Below, in pieces: positions 52,101 to 62,477 of a stretch of 64,000 nt of DNA (positions within the stretch are counted from its first letter, which is position 1; each line of letters begins with the position of its first letter). The stretch spans positions 62,001 to 126,000 of the forward strand of contig JAGYVD010000001.1 in the NCBI GenBank assembly GCA_021209875.1, read 5' to 3'. Origin of the DNA: Rosellinia necatrix. Taxonomy: Eukaryota > Ascomycota > Sordariomycetes > Xylariales > Xylariaceae. Position numbers and translations under genes: made by a program. The notes under the pieces were generated by a model. It saw only the letters and a program-made list of their open reading frames with translations. It was not told the DNA's origin and ran no database searches.

Positions 52101-52697
52101 TAATAGATTTTTATTATATAGACCGGTTAAAAAAATATTTAAATAACTTGTTATAAAAATAAAAAAATAAACAACTAAAAAAAAAAATAATAAAGCTTAA
52201 AAAAAAATAAAAATAAAAAATAAAGCAGATTTAAACTTTTTATATATATTATAAAAAGTTGTAGTATTAAATAAACTAAAAAAGTTAGGACTTTAACGAT
52301 TAATAATATTTAGCTAATAATTTTAAAAACTTTTTAGAACTGTTGTTATAATTTTATTAAAACAACTTAAAATCTATAAAATTATTAAAACAACTAATGT
52401 ATTAAATGTTAGCAGCTGCAGAAAATTAGTTTAAAAGGTTATATTTAAACAACGACGCGACAAAAAAAACTAAAGTATTATATAGATTATATAAAAAAAA
52501 CGCAAAAAAATAAAAAACTGTTTAATAAAATGTTTTGCTAATTTAATTATTAATAGTTGTAAAAAAACAATATAACGTTTTTATAAAATAAAAACTTGTA
52601 GTATAGTAGTTAAGTCGTAAAAACTTAAAGTAATCTTTTTTTTTATTAAAAAGCAATTAAAAGCATTTTGTTTAAAACAAAGCAAGATTTTCTTTTT

Positions 52698-52706
52698 AAA
52701 AAAAAG
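52698..52706 (+). other. Polypurine tract
   Basis: AAAAAAAAG immediately upstream of the 3' LTR, the usual plus-strand primer position. It agrees with the plus orientation deduced from the coding remnants. Confidence 0.55.
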
Positions 52707-52707
52707 T

Positions 52708-52941
52708 AGTTATAAATGCTTATATATTTTTAACTAAAACCTACTTAAAAAGGTTTTTTTAGTTGTAAGCTAAAGCTTATAACACTTATATATATTATAT
52801 AATCTATTATTTATGCACTTATAAACTAGTATATACTTAATTTTTATTTAAATAGTTTTTTTGGTTTTTTATTTTCTAATTAATATATATATAGGACTTT
52901 AACTAGGAGCTTTGCCTTTATAAAGAACACTAATTATAACA
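52708..52941 (+). repeat. 3' LTR, strongly RIP-mutated
   Basis: Exactly 234 bp, collinear with 46263-46496 without gaps at the ends. Nearly every difference is C-to-T or G-to-A in this copy, for example CACGGATGCC against TATAAATGCT. It keeps the terminal CA that the 5' copy has lost. Confidence 0.9.
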
Positions 52942-52946
52942 TTAAC
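52942..52946. repeat. Right target-site duplication TTAAC
   Basis: Pairs with CTAAT at 46258-46262 through C/T transitions. The outer element's sequence resumes directly after it. Confidence 0.7.
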
Positions 52947-53245
52947 TAATATAAGCATTTAAATAGCAATAATAAAAAATATATAAAATTAAACAAATTT
53001 TTAAATATTATATTAATAAAAAAAACAGATTTAATTATTTAATTAAGTAGTAAAACTAAAAATATATATATAATTAATAATATATTAAAAACTAATTATA
53101 TTATTTAAAAAATAATAAATAATTATTAAAAAAAAAATAGCTTGTGTTTTAAAATAAAATAAAAAATTAAGCGTAAAAAACGGCCTTATAAAACAACCTA
53201 ACGTATTATTAAAAACAGTAGCTTTTTTTCTGTCCGCCAGTATTT
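52947..53245 (+). pseudogene. 3' end of the outer element's interior
   Basis: Continues the alignment with 42045-42350 of the inner element. Shared words include AGATTTAATTATTTAATTAA and ACAACCTAACGTATTA. It ends with CCGCCAGTATTT, the mutated form of the inner copy's CTGCCGGCATTT. Confidence 0.85.
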
Positions 53246-53454
53246 TAATAAAGTTTTTAAAAAAGCTTGTATTAATCGAGCAAACAGCTCGATATATTAT
53301 TAAATTAAATTAAATAAGTTGTATAAGCTATGGCTGGCAACAGGTGGCCCACGGCCACTTCTGCAGGGGTTAATTTTAGACTTACTAGAATTCCTTACCT
53401 GGCAGAGGAATTAATAAAAGCATTTTTCTTTCTACCTTTATACTAATCTTCTTA
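53246..53454 (+). repeat. 3' LTR of the outer element
   Basis: 209 bp. It keeps CAGGTGGCCCACGGCCACTT and ends CTAATCTTCTTA, followed directly by the TTTAT duplication at 53455-53459. Confidence 0.88.
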
Positions 53455-53459
53455 TTTAT

Positions 53460-54131
53460 ATTATAATATTTTTTTTTAGTTTATATATAAAATTATAGCT
53501 ATGTTTAAAATATATATATTTTTATTTATAGTTTAATTAAGTTTATTAGTTTAAAATTGCTATAAAATATTATTATAATTTGCTTTTAATTAATTTTAAA
53601 AACTAGCTTGTTATGAATTAAATTATAAAAATAATTTATATATTTTAGCAGACTTAAAATTTAAATTTAAGCGTTTTAAATTTAAGTTAATTTAACTAAA
53701 GCTTTTTTTTAATATTTAAAGCGCTATAAATAAAAACATAGCTTATATTAAATAATTTTTTTTAAAAATGAAAAAATGCTTTTATATATACTTTAGTTTA
53801 TTTTTTAAAAAAATTATGAGTTTAATTTAATATAAATATAAATCAATAATAAACTAAAAATTATAATATTATGTATATTATTAAAAATTTAATTTATATA
53901 ATTATTAAAAATAAAGCTTTAGCTTATATATTTTTGGTATATTATTAATTTTAAAACAAAAAAATATTATTCTAAATATAATATTGTTACAGCTTTTAAA
54001 CATTTTTTTAATATTAAAATGTTTAATTTATTATTTTTTCTTCTGTTCTAATTAAATAAATTTAAAGCTATTTTAAGCTTAATATGCTTAAAAGTTGGGG
54101 TTGTAGAAAGGGAAGTTGGGTGGTGGAGCCC
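53460..54131. other. AT-rich DNA between elements
   Basis: No gene is visible. The last 40 bases (54092-54131) turn suddenly GC-rich (GGGAAGTTGGGTGGTGGAGC). They may be host sequence flanking the next element or part of its LTR. Confidence 0.6.
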
Positions 54132-54330
54132 TGACCCTAGTTAGTATAGTTTACTAAGGGTAGTATGGTTGAGTCTGTAAAAGTGTAATATAGAATTAAA
54201 AAAAAAAAACCTTCTGGTCCTGCAATGACTAAAAGCTTTAGGCTAGTATTTTTTTTTAATTTATATAATTTTTATTTAGCTAGCTGCGCTAGCTAAATAA
54301 AAAGCCTTTTTTTTTTAACTATATTAAATG
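54132..54330. repeat. Left terminal repeat, mutated copy
   Basis: Begins at about TGACCCTAGTTAG and contains AGTTTACTAAGGGTAGTATG. A perfect palindrome with 16-bp arms around TGC (TTTATTTAGCTAGC arm) lies at 54269-54303. The end segment reads GCCTTTTTTTTTTAAC, where the right copy has GCCCCCCTCTTCC. Confidence 0.75.
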
Positions 54331-57300
54331 CCAAGGCTATAATAAAGCATTATTATTTTTAATAATTATTATTTTTTTTTTATTGTTTATAAAGTCGGCT
54401 ACAGCTTTTTTTTAATTTTTTTAGCCAAAGTCTATTTTTTTTTTAATTCTAATATTTTGTAATTAGTTTTTTAGTATTATATAGTTGCTACTCCGATTTT
54501 TATTAATTGTTTTTGTGGTCGTACTTTTTTTATTTAATAAAATAATTACATCTGTTTTTAAGATAGTTTATTTAATGCTTAAAAATTATTTTAATTTTAA
54601 ATAAATTATTTTTTTTTTAAGTTTTGTTTTTAAATATTAGGCCTAATGCTAGTATTTTTAATAAAAAATTCTTGCTTATATTTTTAAATAATAAAATAAA
54701 TATTAAAAGTTTTTAGTTATTTTAACTTATAAGCTAATTTATTAATTTTTTTTAATTTTTATACTTTACGCGTTATTAAAAATATTTTTGGACAGCTTTT
54801 TAAAAATAATATTTTATATAAAGCTTTAAATATATTTTATTTTTATATTAAGCTTTATTAATTTATATTTATTATTATAATATTATTTTATATATGCTGC
54901 TGTAAAATTTATAGCTAACTTTATATTTTTATAAAAATATTTTTATATAAATTAAATATTTTTAATAATTATATTTATTTTTATATTAATAAAAACTTTA
55001 TTTAGTTTAAATAATTAAATTTTAAAAAGCTGTTTATAAGTTAATAATTTAATAAGTTTTAAATATGTTTTATTTAAATTTTACTATAAAAATAATAATA
55101 TATTTATTTATTTATAGTTTAAATATATATATATATAGTATTAAATAATAATTTCTACGGTTTAATTTTTTGTTTAAACAATTTATTATTTTATAAATAA
55201 TAAAAGTTATTATTAAAAGTTTTGCTTTTATAGTTTTTTAAAGCTTTATTTAAAATTTAAAAATAAATTTGCGATTTTAATCGGAAATAATGCTGTTTAA
55301 TATATTTTAATTAAATAATAAAATTGCTTAGCTAATACTTTTGCTTAATTTTTAGCAGAATTCTTTTATTATTAAATATAAATATTAAACGTTTTAATAT
55401 AATGTATATTATTATTATTAATATAATATAATAATTAAATTTTATTAATTGCTATAATATAATTAAACATAATATTTTAAGTAAGTTTATAATAAAATTT
55501 ATTTTAATTATTTTTATTAGCTTAATATTTTTAGTTAAATAAATTAATAATTATTATATAGTTTTTTTTATTAATATTATATAACTTATATTTATTATAA
55601 TAATTTAAATATGTTTTTATTTTATAAGTTTTTAATTTAATTATATAAAGTTTTAGATTTTTATTATATATTATTTATTAAAATAATATTTATTATTATA
55701 TGCTATTGCTAAAAATTTAACTATTTATTTTTAAACAAATATAATTTATATTTATTTTTTAGTTAACGTTATATAAGGAATTATTTACGATTATAAAAAA
55801 TATTTTAACTTAAACAAATTTATAACGTTTTTATTACTTTTGTAAATTATTTTTAAAACTTTTAATATTTAAAATTTTTAATATAGTCTGCTATTATTTT
55901 AGTTTTTATTGTTTTTTTATTATTAGTTTTAAATATATTATTTATATATTATTTAGTATTAATTTTTATTTATTCAGACTATTTTTTTTTGCATTTATTA
56001 AGTTAGTTATATTTTTAATTAATTAAATATTTTAAAAATAAAATTTAGTTTCTTTAATATATAATATATTTATAGTTTATATTATAACAGGTATATAAAC
56101 GTTTTAATTAAACGTTTATTTATATAATTAGTAGATTTACTGTAAAGCTTAGTTTAATTTAATATATTTTTATTATTAAATAATTAATAAAAAAAACTAT
56201 AAAGTCTGCTAAAGCTTTAATTATAATTTGCAAGCGTTAATAAGCTTAAACTACGCAAGCTATTTTTAGTTTAAAAGTTTATATTTTATTTTTAGTTATA
56301 ATATATAACAATTTAAAAATATTATTAGCAATATTTATATATTTAAAATTATTAGTTTTAGTTTTTATATATATTTATTTTTATATAAAATAATATTATT
56401 TTAAAGCTTTTTTACGAAGCTATTTATTTATATATATAATATTTTTATAAAATTATAATAATAAAATATAATATATAAATAAATTAATTTTTAAAAAGTT
56501 TTAAATAATTTTATTTTAGTTATAATTAGTTTAAAATATATAAACTAATAATATATTTAATGCTTGCTATAATTATTAACTTTATATTGTTTTATTTTAT
56601 GTTTTTATTAAATAATTTTGTTTTATATTTTTATAAAAGTTTTACAACTTTAATATAATATAGCAATAATATATAAAAATCTTATACTTTTTAAATATTG
56701 TTTTAAAGCTTTTAATTAATTTAAAACTTAAACTTTTTAAATACTGCTAGCTGTTCTTTTATTATTAATATATTTAAAGCGTTTATTTAAAAGCTTAATA
56801 ATTTTATAAATAAATATATAATAAAAGTTTTTTTAAAATAAAAATAAAATTTTTATTAAATAATATAAAAATATTATATAAATAACCTAAATAATTTGTT
56901 TTAATATTTAAAAAATAATAATATTATTAATAAAAGCTTGATAATAATATTTATAAAAGCAAAACAATTTATTTATAAAATATTAAACATATATAAACGT
57001 ATTATAAAATTTTATTAAAACTATTATTAATTGCTTTAGTTTTTAAAGATTTATTATTATAAATCGGTTTTAATAGTTAGAATAAACTATAAATTAATAA
57101 AAAATATAATTATGTTTATTATAATTAAATATTTTTTTAATTAATATAATAATTATAAATTATAACAATAATAAGTAGTTGTTTAAAACAGCAACTTTAT
57201 TTAAAATTTTAAATGAATTATTAAACGTAAATATAATTTTTTTTATATATAAGCTATATAATAAAAGTTAAATATATAAATAAAAAAAACTATTAATTTA

Positions 57301-60300
57301 TTTTATTTTATTTTGCTTATAAAATCTGTTAAATATTATATTAACTGTTTTTAATTACATGTATTAAAAAATATAATTAAAAATTTAACTTAGTTTATTA
57401 TTAATTGTTTATTAAAAACTTTTATTTGTTTTTTTTAATATATTAATAATATTTTAATTTTTTAAATATTAAGTATTTTTTAATAACTTAAAAATTTCTC
57501 ATGCTATAATATTTTTTTATATAAATAGACTGTTTATTTAAAGCTTTAATTTTGTTTTTTTTACTAGGCTTTTTATATTTAATATTAATAGAATTTTTTA
57601 AATTTTAAGCATTAAAGCTTTATTTAGCTATTTGCTAGCTTTTGCTATAAACGTGTTAATTATATTAATTTTATTTGTTATGTTTATTATATTAAAAACT
57701 TTATCGAAAAAAAAGCTTTTAAAAAAATTCCGTGTTGTTTTAACGTGCTAATTATTTTAGCGATCGCGCTAATTTTTATTATAGTTATGTCTAAGTGTTA
57801 AATTATGTTGTAATTTTAATATATATTAATAATAATAGCTGTAATAATAAAAGTTATTAATACGATCTTTATTAATAAATATATATTTAATAATTTAAAT
57901 TTATTAAAAATATATATTTTATTTTTAAATATAAAAATATTAAAATTAATAGCTAATATAGTATTATTAAACGCGCTAAATAATAAACTAGTATTAAATA
58001 ATAATAGATTAATTATATTTATAGCTTTAACTGCTGTTAAACTTATAGTTATTATTATAACTTTTAAAGATTTTTTTATATATTTTAATACTTTTTTTAA
58101 GATAGTTGTTTTTAAATTATATTTATTTAAATATTTTTAAAAATAGTTTTAGTTATAAAAATAAATTAACTATTATTATATTTATAAAAGTTATAAATTT
58201 AATTAAAGCTATTATATTATTTTTTATAATAGTTTAAATATAAAGTTTTTATTTTTTAATAATAGTTTATATTTAACTAGTATTAATATTAATATTTTAA
58301 GCGCTAAAATAACGTTTTATATTAAAATTATTTTATAAACATATAAGTTTATTTTAAAAACATTTAAAAAATATTTTAAAATTTTTAATATTTATAAAAA
58401 TAACTATATTTAAACTATAATCTATTAATACGCCGTAAATATTTAAAAGTTGTTTTTAATAATATTTTAATGTATTTTTTTTATAATTTAAACTGTATTA
58501 ATAAATTTCAATAATTATAAAAATTTATAATCGTTATTACTAAATAAATAAAATTTTAATATAGCTTTTTATTTATATTTAATTTAATTACTTTTAATTT
58601 TTTAAATCTAGCTTGTTTATTTTTAAAATATATTTAAATTTGTTTAATAATTGCTTTATTATTATTAAATAAATACAGCTTATATTTAAGCTTATGATAA
58701 TATTTTTATTATTAATAAATTTTTAAATAATAATTTTAAAATATAAGAAATTATTGTTTTTGCTTCTGTTTTTTTAAGTTATATATTTTATCAGGTGTTT
58801 TTAAACAAATAATATAATTAATTTATTATTTAGTTTAAAACTTATAATTTTATTTGTTATAATATTTTTAATTAGTTTTTTAAAAAGTAATAATTTTATA
58901 TAATTTTTAATATAATATTAAAACAATTATATTTATATAAATATTAAAACAATATATTATATAATATAAATAATATATTATATCTCTTGTAAATACGTTT
59001 AATTAAAAATAACATGTTTTAAATATATTTAATTAAACGTTTAATATAATATATAACATATTAATTTTAATTATATGTTAAATTAAACCTTTAATTATAA
59101 TATTTATATAATTACTTATAATTAATTATAACAAACGTTTTATTATTATTTAATTTAAAATTAAATAAAATATAAAACGATATTACGTTTAATATAAACA
59201 AGTTTAATTTAGCTGTATTAACGCGCTTTTTTTAATATTAATTATATTATTTTTATGTTTGTTTTAGCCGTTTTCTTTCTTATTATTTTTTTTTTTTTGT
59301 TTAAGCGTACGGCTTTTTTTTTTAATTTTGTTTTAATCTGCGTTTTTTTAATCCTTATTTTTTTAATTAGACTTTTTGTTATAGTTTTAATTATTTTTTT
59401 CAACTTATAAATATTTATTTTTTATTACTACTATTAAAAAAAGCTTTGTTTTAGCGATTTAAATTATATATTTAGCTAAACTATTTTTTATATTAAGTGC
59501 TAGAAAATATTGTTTAATTTTAAAGTTTATGCTAGTTTATATCGTAATTATAACACTGTTTTAATTTTTATTATTAACGTTTAAAGTTTTTATAGTTTAA
59601 GCATATTTTAGTTTTTTTTATATAAACGTAATAAAAGCAGTATTTTATTATATAATATTTTTAATAATAATTTAGTTTAAATAAAACGTTTTATTGCTAC
59701 AGCAGGTTATATATTAAATTAAATAGTTATTTTATTTAAAATAACGTTTAATTTTTATATTTTAAGCTTAAGTTGTTTATTAATAGTTAGTTTATTATTT
59801 TATTATAAAACTGCTAGTTTTTTTAATAATGTTTAAAATATAATTAAAATTTATTAAATATTTTGTTCTGCTACTTTTAAATTTTTAAAAATAAATAAAC
59901 TTTTTTGCAAAATAAAATATGTTAGTAAAAATAAACTTATTTTTATTAATTATTATTTTTATATTATTTTTGTTTTTTTATCTAGGTTAAACTAATTTAT
60001 ATTAGCCCGCTTTATATAATTATTATATAATAAAAAATAAAGCTGTTAAACGTTTAATGTTTTTTTTAGTTTTTTTATTTATACTTATAATTATTTCTGC
60101 TATTCCGACTTTTTTAGTTAAAAAGTCTTTTTAAAGGTCTTTTTTTACCGCTTTTTTTATTGTTTATATTTAAGCTATTTAAATCGCTAAAATTATCGTT
60201 TAATAAAAGTAGTTTTAATAAGTTTTTATTACTTATTAAATATTATAGTTTTAAAAATGTTGTAGCAAAAAATATTGCAGATATATTATATTTAAACTAA

Positions 60301-62117
60301 TATAAAATAAAGAATTTTATATGCTATTATACTCTTTTAATAAACAAAGCTTTTATTAATAAGTATACAGCTTATATTTTAAAACAGATTATTAAAATAA
60401 TAAGTACTAGTGCTATTATTAAAACTTATATTAGTTTTATTAAAAGTATTAAAATAAACGATTTAAATAATAATTTTAGTGCTAGTATAGCTGCGGTTAG
60501 ATATTAATAATTAAAATGTTAAAGTTAAACAAGTAATACTGCTATATATTTAATTATATTTAACGCAGCTTTAAATAATTAATTAGCAACGCAATAAAAT
60601 GTTTTTATAACTAAAGTTTTTATATTAGCTAATATTTTAACGTTATTTAATTATTATATTAATTAATTAACTATTTTTGCCGCTTTAATATTTTTAGCAT
60701 GTTTTTTTATTTTAGTTATATTATTTTTTAATTTGTTATATTAATTCTGCAAAAAGTTTATAGCTGGAGTAAATAACTTTAACGCTTGCTTATTTAGTTT
60801 AAATTTTAATTCTTAATTTTATAATTTGAATTGCTATTATTATAATAATTTATTTATGTTTTTAATAATATAGTTTTTAAAACTATTTATTTTTTATAAA
60901 AATTAAAAATTATTATAATTATTAAATATTTTTTTTAGCTTTAAACTAAATAATAATTTTAAGTTTTTATTAAATTTTTATTAACTTTATATTATTTTTT
61001 AAACAAGTTTAAAATATAAACCCACGATTTTTATTATTGCTTAGTTTTAATTTATTATTAAATTTATTTTAAACTAAACTTTTTTTTTAATATAAAATGT
61101 TTAATACTTATAGTTTTAGTTTTTAATTTTATATAAATTAAAAATATTAGTTTAATAAACTTAAGTTTTATTAGTAAAAATAACGTTTTTTATATTATTT
61201 TTAAAACTAATAGTTTAAGTTAGACTATATTAAAGCTAAAGATTTTTCTGCTTTTATAAGCTTTAAAATTAAATTTTTAATTATTAAAACTATTTTAAAT
61301 TTTTAAATGCTAAAGATTTTAAATCAGTTTTATGTTTTAATATATTAATAATTATTTAGTTTATATAAATTAATAGTTAAAATTTATGTTAGTATTAATA
61401 ACAGGATAAATATATATAAATTATATAATTTTTATAATTAAGCTAGCAAATATTATTAGCTATTTTATAAATTTATATTTATATATATATTTTAAAACAA
61501 AATTAAATTTTAAAATTAAAAATAAAATAAAAAGTATAGTTAAGTATTATTAAAAACCTGTGTATTTGTTAAAAAATCTAACACAGGCTTTTTAAAAAAA
61601 TAAAACTAGTGTTAATTATAAGTTGCAATTTTTATTATTTAAATATAATATTAATTAAAGTTTAAAAAAACAGCTAATTATAATATTATAATTATTAAAT
61701 ATTTAATACTAAAATAATTAAAGTTTAAAAAAATAATAGATTATTTTAATATATTAATAGCTAGATGTAGTAATATGCTATTTAAAATATAATATAAAGT
61801 TGGACTTAGCTGCTATTTTTTTAAAATATTTTTGTTTTATAAAGTGTAGTAATTAACTAGTTAATTAATGCAAAATATATTAAATTAAATAAATTATCGA
61901 ATTTATAAGTTAAATAAACATTAATAGATTTTGCTAACAATAATTAAACTTAAACGCTAATAGTTTTATTTTTTTTATAAACAGTGCTGCTTAAAATATA
62001 AAAAAAAGCTATGTTAAGGTTTAAATATACGCGGACGTTAAAAAACTAAGCGTGTTTTATCTGCCGGCATAAAAAAAAATAAACTAAAGTATAAAGTCGT
62101 GTAATCACAGGACTTAC
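54331..62117. other. Interior of the unresolved element
   Basis: 7.8 kb of AT-rich sequence with stops in all frames. GC relics are scattered (for example GCCGGCAT near 62063 and GCGATCGCGC near 57761). On the minus strand near 59200-59470 a Lys/Arg-rich stretch follows a run of former Gln codons, which might be a nucleic-acid-binding tail. On the minus strand at 55400-55620 a fairly open, Asn/Lys-rich frame is seen. Neither could be assigned to a family. Confidence 0.55.
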
Positions 62118-62312
62118 TGCACTATTTAATATAGTTTACTAGGGGTAGTATGGTTAAGTCTATAAAAGTGTAATATAGAATTAAAAAAGGAAGGGCTTCT
62201 GGTCCCGCAGGGACCAGAAGCCTTAGGCCAGTACCTTATCTAATCTACACAATCTTTATCTAGCTAGCTGCGCTAGCCAGATAAGGAGCCCCCCTCTTCC
62301 TGCCTGTGTTAC
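62118..62312. repeat. Right terminal repeat, unmutated copy
   Basis: Homologous to 54132-54330 but GC-rich. It holds two strong hairpins. GGCTTCTGGTCCC pairs with GGGACCAGAAGCC around a short loop (62194-62222), and TTATCTAGCTAGC pairs with GCTAGCCAGATAA with one mismatch (about 62257-62284). The repeat ends near CTGTGTTAC, at the border with gene-bearing DNA. Confidence 0.75.
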
Positions 62313-62477
62313 TAGTAGAACCCAATCAGTATACGACTGACCAAATGAAGCCTGGTCAGATTCATTTGAAATCCCATCTCTTAATAAAAGCTAAAGCGCT
62401 AACAATGCACTCTTCACTCATCAGTTCCGTCGTTTTAACCTTGAACCAGATTCCCCTAGGTCTTTGACCTTCAGCAC
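62313..62477. other. 3' flank of the gene
   Basis: 165 bp of balanced composition between the terminal repeat and the stop codon of the minus-strand gene, presumably its 3' untranslated region. It contains a small hairpin, CTGACCA with TGGTCAG, at about 62336-62358. I see no canonical AATAAA signal on the minus strand. Confidence 0.5.

Larger units (their letters stand above)
46263..52941 (+). mobile_element. Ty3/gypsy retrotransposon nested in the outer element (6.7 kb)
   Basis: Two 234-bp LTRs (46263-46496, 52708-52941) flank a plus-strand interior with the order gag knuckle, protease, reverse transcriptase, integrase. It interrupts the outer element's pol remnant, with CTAAT/TTAAC on either side. 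It belongs to a different family from the 34854 element because the LTRs and reverse transcriptase motifs are unlike. It is the best preserved element here at the protein level, although every domain carries inactivating changes. Confidence 0.92.
31433..53454 (+). mobile_element. Outer Ty3/gypsy retrotransposon, interrupted twice
   Basis: The 5' part (LTR 31433-31639 plus 31640-34853) and the 3' part (42557-46262, 52947-53245 and LTR 53246-53454) together rebuild one element of about 7.6 kb. It is collinear with the intact inner copy at 34854-42551. Removing the inner copy with its AAATA duplication, and the foreign element with its CTAAT/TTAAC duplication, restores continuity. The flanking TTTAT on both sides confirms it as a single integration event. 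The coding strand is plus, as shown by reverse transcriptase remnants at 43935-43964. Confidence 0.88.
54132..62312. mobile_element. Probable LTR retrotransposon, class and strand unresolved
   Basis: Direct repeats of about 195-200 bp at 54132-54330 and 62118-62312 enclose 7.8 kb of heavily mutated AT-rich sequence, the layout of an LTR retrotransposon. The interior shares ATCTGCCGGCAT (62059-62070) with the 3' end of the 34854 element. That may indicate plus orientation. I could not read a certain reverse transcriptase. A weak YINNILIF string lies at 57439-57462 on the plus strand, but its upstream context does not match. I found no target duplication, and the left boundary of the repeat is uncertain. 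Confidence 0.6.

Noticed and set aside
31433..53454. Tandem duplication of a 3.4-kb and a 4-kb unit
   Set aside because: The target duplications AAATA and TTTAT, together with the exact join of the halves, fit nested insertion better than two tandem duplications.
57439..57462. YINNILIF string taken as reverse transcriptase catalytic box of the last element
   Set aside because: The upstream codons do not match the FGL-NAPATFQ region at the right distance. In AT-rich DNA such Tyr/Ile/Asn strings arise by chance.
1..62000. Extreme AT content considered as a mitochondrial genome or plasmid
   Set aside because: There are no mitochondrial rRNA, tRNA or respiratory genes. Nuclear-type Ty3/gypsy elements and a normal nuclear gene are present, and differences between repeats are RIP-type transitions.
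1..62000. Centromere
   Set aside because: A RIP-mutated AT block with nested gypsy elements would fit a fungal centromere. The telomere-like tails and satellites argue equally for a subtelomere, and the sequence alone cannot decide.
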